In this document: positions 36,621-45,432 of the stretch, one piece after another
Layout: every line of letters begins with the position of its first letter
How positions within the stretch are numbered: position 1 is the first letter of the stretch
Assembly: GCA_902554885.1 (NCBI GenBank)
Contig: CACDPV010000002.1
Coordinates: 60,474 to 124,473, forward strand
Source: Paracoccaceae bacterium
GTDB lineage: Bacteria; Pseudomonadota; Alphaproteobacteria; Rhodobacterales; Rhodobacteraceae
DNA: 64,000 bases
Direction of reading: 5' to 3'
Made by a program: the position numbers and the translations under genes
Notes under the pieces: generated by a model
What the model was told of the DNA's origin: nothing
Databases searched by the model: none
What the model saw: the letters and a program-made list of their open reading frames with translations, nothing else

Positions 36621-37055
36621 ATGCTAAAAATTAACGAACAAATAACTTTACAGAGTTGGGAATTAAGCGAACAGTTTATCAGGGCTTCCGGGCCTGGAGG
36701 CCAACATGTTAACAAAACAAGCAGTGCAGTAGAATTGAGATTTGAAGCTGGGAAATCACCATCATTATCCGACCCTGTAAAAAAAAGGCTAAAAATAATC
36801 GCTGGAAGTAGATGGACAAAAGATGGTGCCATTGTGCTCAAGTGCGATGATACAAGACACCAAGTTCGTAATCGCGAGATTGTACTAAAACGCTTGAAGG
36901 ATATGATTAGAAAATCTTTACTCAAACCTAAAAGCAGGGTGCTTACTCGGCCAACTTTAGCCAGTAAAAGAAAACGCCTGTCTGAAAAGAAAAATCGAGC
37001 TGTATTGAAATCTAATCGAGCCAGAATTTCTACAAAAGATATTTCTTTTGATTAG
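36621..37055 (+). CDS. arfB: Alternative ribosome-rescue factor, peptidyl-tRNA hydrolase
   Basis: 144 residues. The catalytic GGQ is at 26-28 in RASGPGGQHVNKTSSAVELRF, and the C-terminal tail is strongly basic (SKRKRLSEKKNRAVLKSNRARIS), which enters the mRNA channel in stalled ribosomes. Length and lack of the release-factor codon-reading domains fit ArfB (YaeJ). Released stalled peptides in the cytoplasm. Weak AAAG ribosome site. Confidence 0.92.
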   Translation: MLKINEQITLQSWELSEQFIRASGPGGQHVNKTSSAVELRFEAGKSPSLSDPVKKRLKIIAGSRWTKDGAIVLKCDDTRHQVRNREIVLKRLKDMIRKSLLKPKSRVLTRPTLASKRKRLSEKKNRAVLKSNRARISTKDISFD

Positions 37056-37329
37056 TTTAATGAGCAATTAAGCTATTTTCTATATTTCTACTACACACTA
37101 CGGCTGTTTGTAGTAGCCCAAACATAAAATATCAAATTTACTAATAAGGGCAGGTTTTAAGCTTCTATATTCTTATTTTATTAAGATTAGACCCTATTTT
37201 CTGCCAAAAACTTAAAAAAAGTGCTGTTTTATACCAAAATTATACACTATTGGTTGTGTTATTACACAATATTCAGTTACAATCAGATAGTGAAGCCCAA
37301 TCTATTGGGTATTTAATAAGGAGAAAATT

Positions 37330-37617
37330 ATGTCAAAGCCAATGACAAAGACACAGCTTGTAGCAGCTTTGTCTGAAGAAATGGGTACAGATAAGAAATC
37401 TGCTAGTGCAGCACTAGACGCAATTTGTGGGCTCATCACTAGAGAAGTTTCAGGCGGGGGAGCAATCACTTTACCAGGTGTTGGTAAAATCATGTGCCGT
37501 GCACGCCCAGAAAGAATGGTGCGCAATCCTGCAACCGGTGAACAATTCAAAAAAGCAGCGGATAAAGTTGTCAAAATGACAATTGCCAAGGCTTTAAAAG
37601 AAAGTGTAAACAACTAA
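37330..37617 (+). CDS. HU-family DNA-binding protein
   Basis: 95-residue histone-like protein. The start MTKTQLVAALSEEMGTDKKSA, the GGAITLPGVGKIMCRARPERMVRNPATGEQ arm with the conserved arginines and proline, and the C-terminal VVKMTIAKALKES fit HU/IHF. It binds and bends DNA as a dimer. AAGGAGAA precedes the ATG and a terminator follows, so it is monocistronic. The 274-base region upstream is AT-rich with no gene seen. Confidence 0.92.
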   Translation: MSKPMTKTQLVAALSEEMGTDKKSASAALDAICGLITREVSGGGAITLPGVGKIMCRARPERMVRNPATGEQFKKAADKVVKMTIAKALKESVNN

Positions 37618-37640
37618 AATCAATTAAATTTGATATTTTG

Positions 37641-37666
37641 AAGGGGTCGCTTTAAGCGGCCCTTTG
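37641..37666 (+). terminator. Intrinsic terminator after the HU gene
   Basis: A GGG-T-CGCTT...AAGCG-G-CCC stem with a short TTTA loop is followed by TTT and GCATTTT, 24 bases after the stop. Confidence 0.7.
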
Positions 37667-37710
37667 CATTTTGTGGAATTGCCTTTAGATCTTTAATTTT
37701 TGGAGGAAAT

Positions 37711-38577
37711 TTGAGTTTCAAAGCTTTACTTCTCGGTTTGGTGTTTGCTCTTATCTGGTCTTCCGCCTTTACATCTGCACGAGTTATCGTCAGCCACGCG
37801 CCACCTTTGGGAGCATTGTCATTAAGATTTTTTCTATCGGGCGCATTAGCTTTAATCATCGCACTTTGGTTAAAACAAACCTTCAAACTTACAAAAAAAC
37901 AGTTGCAAGCAACAGTAGTATTTGGGGTCTGTCAAAATACAATATATCTAGGTTTAAACTTTGTGGCGATGCAGTGGATTGAAGCCTCGTTAGCAGCAAT
38001 AATTGCTTCAAGCATGCCTCTACTGGTTGCACTATTAGGGTGGTTATTTTTAGGACAAAGATTATCAGTAATTGGTGTAGTAGGTCTTGGGCTTGGTTTT
38101 GTCGGGGTCATTTTAATAATGGGATTTCGGCTTAATACTGGAATAAGTGAATTAGGTTTAATCTACTGCATCTTGGCTGCTTTAGCATTGTCAATTGCAA
38201 CACTTGCAGTGAGGAACACCAATTCTGAGGGAAACTTAATGGTAATAGTTGGTTATCAAATGCTAATCGGTGGAGCTTCACTATCTATTTTTTCAATTAT
38301 ATTAGAAACTTATACCGTTGTATTTGATTGGACACTTTTGGTAGCTTTTATTTATACAACTTTAGCGCCCGGTCTAATTGCTACAGTTGTGTGGTTTTGG
38401 TTAGTAAATGAAATTGGCGCAATAAAAGCCGCAACGTTTCATTTCTTAAATCCTTTCTTTGGCGTTTTTATTGCTGCTACGATACTAGGTGAACCACTGA
38501 GTGTATCTGATTATTTAGGAGTTCTAATTGTCACTGTTGGTATATTGTTAGTACAAACCTCTAAGGAAAGTATTTAG
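37711..38577 (+). CDS. EamA/DMT-family transporter (2)
   Basis: 288-residue exporter with ten helices in two EamA repeats. TTG start with GGAGGAAA directly upstream, which decides it. Repeat one: LVFALIWSSAFTSARVIVSHAPPLGALSLRFFLSGALAL; repeat two ends with FHFLNPFFGVFIAATILGEPLSVSDYLG. Substrate unknown. It converges on aroC with 23 bases between. Confidence 0.9.
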   Translation: MSFKALLLGLVFALIWSSAFTSARVIVSHAPPLGALSLRFFLSGALALIIALWLKQTFKLTKKQLQATVVFGVCQNTIYLGLNFVAMQWIEASLAAIIASSMPLLVALLGWLFLGQRLSVIGVVGLGLGFVGVILIMGFRLNTGISELGLIYCILAALALSIATLAVRNTNSEGNLMVIVGYQMLIGGASLSIFSIILETYTVVFDWTLLVAFIYTTLAPGLIATVVWFWLVNEIGAIKAATFHFLNPFFGVFIAATILGEPLSVSDYLGVLIVTVGILLVQTSKESI

Positions 38578-38600
38578 AGACTTATCCAACAACAGTTTCC

Positions 38601-39704
38601 TCAGCCAATTCGACCACCAGCGTTTCCAATTTGCCCTCTATTAACAAGAAAATGATCTAATATAACGCATGCCATCATGGCCTCCGCTACCGGCACTGCT
38701 CGTATTCCAACACATGGATCATGACGGCCTTTAGTAACCACTTTAGTTGGTTCGCCAGTCTTAGTTATCGACTTACGTGAACTCAAAATTGACGAAGTTG
38801 GTTTTACCGCAAATCTAGCAATAATATCTTGTCCTGTTGATATACCTCCCAAAATACCGCCAGCATGATTAGAAGTATACTCTGGCTTACCGTCATTCCC
38901 TATAAATATTTCGTCAGCATTTTCTGAACCAGTCAATTCTGCAGCTTGCATTCCTTCACCAATCTCAACACCCTTTACTGCATTTATGGACATTAATGCA
39001 GAAGCTATATCCATATCTAATTTTCCATAAATTGGCGCTCCTAATCCAGCGGGTACGTTGGTTGCTTGCACCTCAATTACAGCGCCTGTGGAATTATGTG
39101 ATTTCCTGATCTTATCTAGATATTTAGCCCATCTTTCCGCTGCTTTTTTGTCCGGAGACCAAAAATCATTTTGCTCTATTTCTTGCCAATCAAAATTATT
39201 TTTATCAATTTTATCCGGACCTATTTGAGTTAGATAAGCTTGTATTCGAAGGTCTGGCATCAATTCCGATAAAACGGCACGAGCCACCGCTCCCGCAGCG
39301 ACACGAGAAGCTGTCTCTCTTGCTGAAGACCTACCACCACCCCGGTAGTCTCTAATACCATATTTCTGCCAATAAGTTATATCTGCGTGCCCTGGGCGAA
39401 ACGTATTTTCAATTTCACTATAGTCTTTGGATCTTTGATCGGTATTCTTTATCACGAGCTGGATTGGCGTTCCTGTACTTTTGTCTTCAAAAACACCAGA
39501 CAAAATTTCTACCAGATCCTTCTCGCGTCGCTGTGTAGTGTATTTACTTTGCCCAGGTCGTCGCTTTTCCATGAAATGTTGAATATAGTTATGGGTTATT
39601 TCTACACCCGGAGGACAACCATCTATAGTTGCTCCAATGGCTTCCCCGTGGCTTTCACCCCAAGTTGTAACACGAAATAAATGTCCAAATGTATTTATAC
39701 TCAT
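38601..39704 (-). CDS. aroC: Chorismate synthase
   Basis: 367 residues; turns 5-enolpyruvylshikimate 3-phosphate into chorismate using reduced FMN, the last common step of aromatic amino-acid synthesis. Signatures are [18 protein letters not shown] at the start, [18 protein letters not shown], and the C-terminal [19 protein letters not shown]. Lone gene on the minus strand, diverging from the thiamine operon with a shared spacer that holds the riboswitch. Confidence 0.97.
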   Translation of the reverse strand: MSINTFGHLFRVTTWGESHGEAIGATIDGCPPGVEITHNYIQHFMEKRRPGQSKYTTQRREKDLVEILSGVFEDKSTGTPIQLVIKNTDQRSKDYSEIENTFRPGHADITYWQKYGIRDYRGGGRSSARETASRVAAGAVARAVLSELMPDLRIQAYLTQIGPDKIDKNNFDWQEIEQNDFWSPDKKAAERWAKYLDKIRKSHNSTGAVIEVQATNVPAGLGAPIYGKLDMDIASALMSINAVKGVEIGEGMQAAELTGSENADEIFIGNDGKPEYTSNHAGGILGGISTGQDIIARFAVKPTSSILSSRKSITKTGEPTKVVTKGRHDPCVGIRAVPVAEAMMACVILDHFLVNRGQIGNAGGRIG

Positions 39705-39799
39705 TACCAGTTCCTATGCATAACGACGGTGTAAACGTTGGTTAAACATTCCTCAAGTCAATTTCTCTTGATCATTACTAAATCTGTATATACTAAGAA

Positions 39800-39893
39800 A
39801 GAACCTCGGGGTGCCTAAGGCTGAGACATGTTAATGAACCCGTAGAACCTGAACCGGTTAGAACCGGCGGAGGGAAGGTCTGGGCAATGTCCT
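39800..39893 (+). ncRNA. TPP riboswitch (THI element)
   Basis: The thi-box core is clear: GGGGTGCC...GGCTGAGA at 39808-39826 (pyrimidine-sensing side) and ACCCGTAGAACCTGAACCGG followed by GGCGGAGGGAAGGTC to 39880 (pyrophosphate side). It lies about 34 bases upstream of thiB on the same strand, the standard target. Binding of thiamine pyrophosphate should switch off the importer. Confidence 0.96.
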
Positions 39894-39899
39894 AAACCA

Positions 39900-39921
39900 C
39901 TCTCCGCTAGCATAAGGAGAG
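39900..39921 (+). promoter_or_regulatory. Shine-Dalgarno-sequestering hairpin of the riboswitch
   Basis: CTCTCC at 39900-39905 is exactly complementary to GGAGAG at 39916-39921, which is the thiB ribosome site, six bases before ATG 39927. The same CTCTCC can instead pair with GGAGGG at 39869-39874 inside the aptamer (one G-U pair). This gives a simple translational switch: ligand locks the aptamer, the hairpin forms, and translation stops. Confidence 0.65.
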
Positions 39922-39926
39922 AAAAA

Positions 39927-40904
39927 ATGCTTAAACTTACTTTTGCAGCGGGATTATTGAGCGCCGGGATGGCGTTAGCTCAAGTACCCACTTTGACAGT
40001 CTATGCACCAGATTATTTTACTTCGGAGTGGGGTCCTGGTCCCTCTATAGAAGCTAAATTCGAAGAAACATGTGATTGCGATCTAGTCTTTTCGGCAGGA
40101 GAATTATTACCCAGACTTGTGCTAGAAGGAAATAATACTTCGGCTGACGTAGTCATTGGATTAAATACGGACATAACGAAAAAGGCTAGGGAATTAGGAA
40201 TTTTTGCCCCTCATAATCAAGACAACGGCCTTCTGACCCTTCCAATTGATTGGGATGATGAAATATTTTTACCATTTGATTGGTCTTATGCCAGTTTTGT
40301 ATTTGATACTACAAAAACAAAAGTACCAAGTAGCTTTGAAGAATTGGCAAACTTACCTGATGATATTAAAATAGTCATTCAAGATCCTAGAAGTTCTATC
40401 TCAGGTCTAGCATTAGTTCTTTGGATTAAAAAAATATACGGGAAAGATGCTGGTGAATATTGGCAAAAACTTGCACCACAAATATTAACCGTGACTAAGG
40501 GTTGGTCAGAGGCCTACGGTCTTTTCACCGACGGGGAAGCAGCAGGAGTTCTTTCTTTCACAACATCGCCAGCATACCACATAGTTGTGGAGGAAGATAA
40601 CACAAAGCAAGCCGCAATATTTAAAGAGGGACACTACCCGTTCTTTGAACTAGCTGCCAAAGTTAAATCCTCAAAGAATGACGCACTTTCTTCAATGTTT
40701 ATGAAATTCATTTTATCTGACGAATTTCAGGATTTAATACCAATGACAAATTGGTCTTATCCCTCTTCACAAGCCATGGAGAAATGGCCTTCCGTGTTTT
40801 CTGATCTGCCAATGCCGAAATCCACTGTCTATTTTTCTGAAAATGAAGCGTCAAAAATAACTAAGCAGGCGATAGAAGAGTGGCGCAACGCACTTTCTCA
40901 ATAG
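39927..40904 (+). CDS. thiB: Thiamine ABC transporter, substrate-binding protein
   Basis: 325-residue periplasmic protein, signal peptide to about residue 18 (AGMALA-QV). The mature start PTLTVYAPDYFTSEWGPGPSIEAKFEETCDCDL is the thiamine-binding ThiB pattern. Under the TPP riboswitch. GGAGAG ribosome site. Overlaps thiP by 25 bases. Confidence 0.95.
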   Translation: MLKLTFAAGLLSAGMALAQVPTLTVYAPDYFTSEWGPGPSIEAKFEETCDCDLVFSAGELLPRLVLEGNNTSADVVIGLNTDITKKARELGIFAPHNQDNGLLTLPIDWDDEIFLPFDWSYASFVFDTTKTKVPSSFEELANLPDDIKIVIQDPRSSISGLALVLWIKKIYGKDAGEYWQKLAPQILTVTKGWSEAYGLFTDGEAAGVLSFTTSPAYHIVVEEDNTKQAAIFKEGHYPFFELAAKVKSSKNDALSSMFMKFILSDEFQDLIPMTNWSYPSSQAMEKWPSVFSDLPMPKSTVYFSENEASKITKQAIEEWRNALSQ

Positions 40905-42394
40905 TAGCAAATTGCACTCTGCTTTTTGCAGTTTTTGGTCCGTTAGTGGTACTAATATCCCATGCGGACCAAAACTTTACGTTCACATCTGCTGATAGAG
41001 CAGCTTTAAAATTTACCCTACTTCAGGCTGCTTTATCATCCCTTTTATCAGTATTACTTGCATGGCCTTTAGCATTAGCTTTGTCACGAAGACAATTTAG
41101 AGGCCGACGACTTTTAATCGTCGCTTTGAGTGTACCTTTCATCCTTCCGGTTATAGTTGCAATATTGGGCTTGTTATCCGTTTTTGGTAATTCGGGTCTT
41201 TTAAACTCATTATTAAGTTTTTTTGGGTTTCCAGTATTTTCTATATATGGGCTTTCAGGTGTGTTATTAGCTCATATTTTTTTCAATATACCTTTAGCGA
41301 CTAGAGCATTTTTGCTCGCCCTTGAAAGAAGGCCCAAAGAGCTCGATCGATTAGCAGACGGCTTGAACCTAAATTTTTTACTACGTTTTTTGATACTGGA
41401 TTGGCCAATCGTGCGCTTAATTGCTCCACAAATTTTCAGTCTTATTTTTGTGCTGTGTCTAACAAGTTTTGCTGTTGTTCTAACTTTAGGAGGAGGGCCG
41501 AAAGCAACTACCCTTGAACTTGCAATATATCAATCATTTCGGTTTGAGCTAGACTTTGGGAGGGCATCATTTTTAGCATTTATACAATTGTCAATCGCTG
41601 CTTTGACATGTGTTTTGTCGATAATAATCTTTGGTCTGCCCCTAAATTTTAATCAAAGCTTAGATCGTCCAGTACATAAGAGATACTTGAGGCTTGGATC
41701 GCTTTTCTGGGACTTTGGCATTATAATTGTAATTGGTCTTTTCTTAACTTTACCATTAATTTCAGTACTATTTAAAGGAGTACAGAATTTCTATTTATTA
41801 GAAATCACAATCTGGACTCCGATATTTAATTCAATCACACTGGCTCTTTTTTCTGCGCTTATTTCTACAATTTTGGCAATGGGTTTTATGAACAAGTGGG
41901 GTGAAGTGATTGGGACTCTAAGCATCGCGGTGTCCCCACTAATTATAGGTGCGGGCTTATTTCTTATGATTAGAAACTTTATTAACCCTTTCGAAGTTAC
42001 CTTTTGGGTAATCTTGACAGTAAATTCTATAATGGGCCTACCATTTGCAATTCGAATTATGCGTCCAGCATCTGATGAAATAATATCAAACTTCCATCGC
42101 CTATCTATCGCTTATGGAATGACGCCCTTTGCTTGGTTTTACTGGGTATACCTACCAAGATTGAAAGGTGCTTTGACTTACAGTATGGGGCTGGTGGCAG
42201 CACTGTCCATGGGGGATTTAGGTGTAATTGTTCTGTTTGGAGGTGCAAGTTTTGAAACACTGCCACTTGTTATATACCAATTAATGAGCGCGTACCGTAT
42301 AGACCAAGCAATGGCATCAGCGGTAATATTAATTTTAATTTCAATAGGAATTTTCTTAATCTTTGATAGAATTGGCAAAACAAGAAATGCTTAA
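40880..42394 (+). CDS. thiP: Thiamine ABC transporter, permease
   Basis: 504-residue double-length permease with two six-helix halves, each with an EAA-type loop (ERRPKELDRLADGLNLNFLLRF; HRLSIAYGMTPFAWFYWVYLP). Start is GTG inside the end of thiB. Fused halves are normal for ThiP/FbpB. Overlaps the next gene by eight bases. Confidence 0.94.
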   Translation: MAQRTFSIVANCTLLFAVFGPLVVLISHADQNFTFTSADRAALKFTLLQAALSSLLSVLLAWPLALALSRRQFRGRRLLIVALSVPFILPVIVAILGLLSVFGNSGLLNSLLSFFGFPVFSIYGLSGVLLAHIFFNIPLATRAFLLALERRPKELDRLADGLNLNFLLRFLILDWPIVRLIAPQIFSLIFVLCLTSFAVVLTLGGGPKATTLELAIYQSFRFELDFGRASFLAFIQLSIAALTCVLSIIIFGLPLNFNQSLDRPVHKRYLRLGSLFWDFGIIIVIGLFLTLPLISVLFKGVQNFYLLEITIWTPIFNSITLALFSALISTILAMGFMNKWGEVIGTLSIAVSPLIIGAGLFLMIRNFINPFEVTFWVILTVNSIMGLPFAIRIMRPASDEIISNFHRLSIAYGMTPFAWFYWVYLPRLKGALTYSMGLVAALSMGDLGVIVLFGGASFETLPLVIYQLMSAYRIDQAMASAVILILISIGIFLIFDRIGKTRNA

Positions 42395-43073
42395 AATTAA
42401 TTTTTCTTTCGAGGAAACCTATTTAGCGATCTCTGCTAATCTCTCGTTAGAATCTGACAAAATTTATGCAATAATAGGTCCCTCTGGCGCTGGGAAATCC
42501 ACCTTTTTAAATCTTATATCAGGCTTCTCTGAGATTTCGAGTGGTTCTATCTTATGGAATGAGCAAGAAATTAGCTACCTTCCTCCTTCAAAAAGAAACA
42601 TTTCCATTTTATTTCAAGATAATAACTTGTTTCCACATTTGAGCGTTTGGCGAAATTTAGCGCTGGCCGTTTCTCACTGGCCAAAAATCTCTAATGATGA
42701 TGAAGCTAAACTACACTCTGTAATTTCAGAGGTTGGGATACACGGCCTAGAAAGCAGAAAACCCTCACAGCTTTCTGGAGGACAACAAAGTCGTGTAGCA
42801 TTAGCAAGAGTTTTACTACAAAAAAATAAAATTTTGCTATTGGATGAACCATTTGCCGCATTAGGCCCATCTCTCAAAGATCAAATGTTAGAATTAATCA
42901 GAAAAATTGCTAGAAAAAGAGGATTATTAGTTTTGATGGTAACTCACGATCCTGCTGATGCAAATAAAATTGCGTCGCAGACAATCGTTGTAAAAAACAA
43001 TAAGGTGCATCCTCCATTAAACACAAATAAAGCTTTGGACCCAATTAACGGACCTTTAGCCGACTATTTATGA
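42387..43073 (+). CDS. thiQ: Thiamine ABC transporter, ATP-binding protein
   Basis: About 228 residues from ATG 42387, the start that overlaps the thiP stop; the frame opens at TTG 42363 but that adds only unlike residues. Walker A GPSGAGKST, signature LSGGQQSRVALARVLL, Walker B ILLLDEPFAALG, and VTHDPADA. Compact, lacking a TOBE domain as usual for ThiQ. Converges on hslU with only 10 bases between. Confidence 0.94.
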   Translation: MLKINFSFEETYLAISANLSLESDKIYAIIGPSGAGKSTFLNLISGFSEISSGSILWNEQEISYLPPSKRNISILFQDNNLFPHLSVWRNLALAVSHWPKISNDDEAKLHSVISEVGIHGLESRKPSQLSGGQQSRVALARVLLQKNKILLLDEPFAALGPSLKDQMLELIRKIARKRGLLVLMVTHDPADANKIASQTIVVKNNKVHPPLNTNKALDPINGPLADYL

Positions 43074-43083
43074 AATAAATCTG

Positions 43084-44391
43084 TTATAAGACATATCTAC
43101 TGAGGTCTGATGATTTTGATAAGTCACCGATATTGCTTTCAACAAACTCTGAATTGACTTCAATCGATGTACCCGACTTATCGGGAGCAGTGAACGATAG
43201 CTCCTCAAAAACTCGCTCCATAACAGTATATAACCTACGCGCTCCAATATTTTCTACGCTCTCATTTACATCAGCAGCTATTTTTGCCAATGCGTTTATT
43301 CCTTCAGTAGAAAAAGTTACTTCAACTCCTTCTGTCGCCATTAAAGCTTTGTATTGAAGGGTAAGCGCATTGTCTGTTTCAGTTAAAATTCTGACAAAAT
43401 CTTCTTCTGTTAATGCGCGCAACTCAACTCGAATAGGCAAACGGCCCTGAAGCTCTGGCAACAAATCTGATGGTTTTGCCACATGAAAAGCACCTGAGGC
43501 TATAAAAAGAATATGATCAGTTTTGATTGTACCGTGCTTTGTAGAAACAGTTGTACCCTCTATTAGGGGCAGTAAATCCCTTTGCACGCCCTCTCTACTA
43601 ACATCCCCACCTCGCGCATCTGACCTGGCGCAGACTTTGTCGATCTCATCAAGGAACACAATTCCATTTTGCTCAACAGCATCTATTGCAGCTCGGGTAA
43701 CTGTCTCATCATCTAATAACTTATCTGCTTCCTCACTCATCAATACTTCATGGCTCTCCTCAACTGTCATCTTTCTTTTGACGGTTCTGCCACCCATTGC
43801 TTTGCCAAACAAATCAGATAAATTCATCATCCCCATTTGTGATCCAGACTGGCCAGGTATATCAAACATCGGCAGAGGGCTTGAAGTATCATTTAAGTCT
43901 AGCTCTATTTCTGTGTCGTCCAATTCTCCAGATCGTAATTTTTTCCGGAACATTTCTCTTGTAGCGTCTCTCGCATCCACGCCGGCTATCGCATCTAGCA
44001 CTCTCTCCTCTGCTGCTTGCTCTGCATTTGAACGGACCTCATCTCTCATCCACTCTCGCGTCTGATTTATAGACGCCTCCACAAGATCTCTAACGATTTG
44101 CTCAACATCTCGACCGACATAGCCTACTTCAGTAAATTTGGTAGCTTCAACTTTTATGAAAGGTGCTCTGGCCAGCTTTGCTAAACGTCGACTTATTTCT
44201 GTCTTGCCAACTCCAGTAGGGCCTATCATCAAAATATTTTTTGGATAAACCTCATCTCTTAAGTCATCACCGAGCTGCTTTCGGCGCCACCTTGACCTTA
44301 ACGCAACCGCCACTGCTCGTTTAGCATCTCGTTGACCGATAATATACCGATCGAGTTCTGATACAATCTCTCTTGGAGTAAGATCAGTCAT
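43084..44391 (-). CDS. hslU: ATP-dependent protease ATPase subunit HslU
   Basis: 435-residue AAA+ unfoldase that feeds HslV. Walker [19 protein letters not shown], Walker [11 protein letters not shown], the GYVGRDVE pore loop and the C-terminal SRYVL tail that docks to HslV. The intermediate domain (residues about 110-230) is present. GGAG before the ATG. Downstream of hslV, 21 bases apart, as one operon. Confidence 0.97.
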   Translation of the reverse strand: MTDLTPREIVSELDRYIIGQRDAKRAVAVALRSRWRRKQLGDDLRDEVYPKNILMIGPTGVGKTEISRRLAKLARAPFIKVEATKFTEVGYVGRDVEQIVRDLVEASINQTREWMRDEVRSNAEQAAEERVLDAIAGVDARDATREMFRKKLRSGELDDTEIELDLNDTSSPLPMFDIPGQSGSQMGMMNLSDLFGKAMGGRTVKRKMTVEESHEVLMSEEADKLLDDETVTRAAIDAVEQNGIVFLDEIDKVCARSDARGGDVSREGVQRDLLPLIEGTTVSTKHGTIKTDHILFIASGAFHVAKPSDLLPELQGRLPIRVELRALTEEDFVRILTETDNALTLQYKALMATEGVEVTFSTEGINALAKIAADVNESVENIGARRLYTVMERVFEELSFTAPDKSGTSIEVNSEFVESNIGDLSKSSDLSRYVL

Positions 44392-44412
44392 TTTTATTCT
44401 CCAGAAAAAAAA

Positions 44413-44964
44413 TTAAAGTGTTTCAACCGTTAGTTTCCCATTGGTGTAAACACATATATCAGCCGCGATTGCCATAGCTTTACGGGCTACGTCTTCAGCG
44501 CTCTTCTTACTGTCCATCATACCTCTGGCCGCCGCCAAAGCATAATTGCCACCAGAACCAATTGCTGCAACATTATGTTCTGGCTCTAAGACATCTCCAG
44601 CCCCAGTAATAACGAGCAATTGCTCTCCATCTGTAACAATCAACATAGCTTCTAGTTTTTGAAGATACTTATCAGTTCGCCAATCTTTGGCCAACTCTAC
44701 GGATGCTCTTGCCAACTGACCAGGCATAGCGTCTAGCTTAGCTTCCAAACGTTCTAGTAGTGTAAATGCATCTGCAGTAGATCCAGCAAACCCAGCAATA
44801 ACATCATGGCCACCTGGAGAGAGTTTTCGAACCTTCTTTGCCGTCCCTTTGATAACTGTTTGGCCCAAGCTAACTTGCCCATCGCCGGCAATAACTACTT
44901 TCCCATTTTTTTTAACGCCGATAATTGTGGTGCCATGCCATGTACTGAATTTTTCATGTGCCAT
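44413..44964 (-). CDS. hslV: ATP-dependent protease peptidase subunit HslV
   Basis: 183-residue threonine protease. A short propeptide ends before [19 protein letters not shown], whose first threonine would become the nucleophile; [15 protein letters not shown] also fits. Forms two hexamer rings capped by HslU. A weak GTAGAG ribosome site is present. Confidence 0.97.
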   Translation of the reverse strand: MAHEKFSTWHGTTIIGVKKNGKVVIAGDGQVSLGQTVIKGTAKKVRKLSPGGHDVIAGFAGSTADAFTLLERLEAKLDAMPGQLARASVELAKDWRTDKYLQKLEAMLIVTDGEQLLVITGAGDVLEPEHNVAAIGSGGNYALAAARGMMDSKKSAEDVARKAMAIAADICVYTNGKLTVETL

Positions 44965-45058
44965 CAGGTCTCTACCCCATCAAAAACTGGCTCAAAATAT
45001 ACTCTGGTTTCAAAAAGCACGAAATACGATAACAAACATATTAGCTTCTCAATCCGAA

Positions 45059-45379
45059 CTATATACTCTCTTCAATCCAACTTTGTAATGCTGCTTTTGG
45101 AGCAGCTCCAGCACGATTGGATACCACTTCTCCATCTTTAAAAATGAACAATGCTGGAATTCCTCGAACGCCCATCGAAGCAGCTGCACTTGGATTGGTA
45201 TCAACGTCAACCTTTGCTATTTTGACTTTCCCTTCAAGCTCCATGGCCAACTCTTCCAATGCAGGTCCAATCTGTTTGCAAGGGCCACACCATTCTGCCC
45301 AAAAATCTACCACTACAGGTATTTCCGAATTCTTAACCTCTGTATCGAATGTTGCATCGGTTACCGCTACTGTTGCCAT
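45059..45379 (-). CDS. trxA: Thioredoxin
   Basis: 106 residues with the active site WCGPC in [14 protein letters not shown], the cis-proline in [13 protein letters not shown], and the full thioredoxin fold. AGGAGAA before the ATG. It follows addA at 53 bases, the common alphaproteobacterial arrangement. Confidence 0.97.
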   Translation of the reverse strand: MATVAVTDATFDTEVKNSEIPVVVDFWAEWCGPCKQIGPALEELAMELEGKVKIAKVDVDTNPSAAASMGVRGIPALFIFKDGEVVSNRAGAAPKAALQSWIEESI

Positions 45380-45432
45380 GAAGTTCTCCTAAACTTATCC
45401 TAGTTGAAACCTATGGTCGCGTAGTGGAAAGG

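Noticed and set aside
43523..44065. 180-residue serine-rich frame opposite hslU
   Set aside because: Antisense shadow of a strongly conserved gene.
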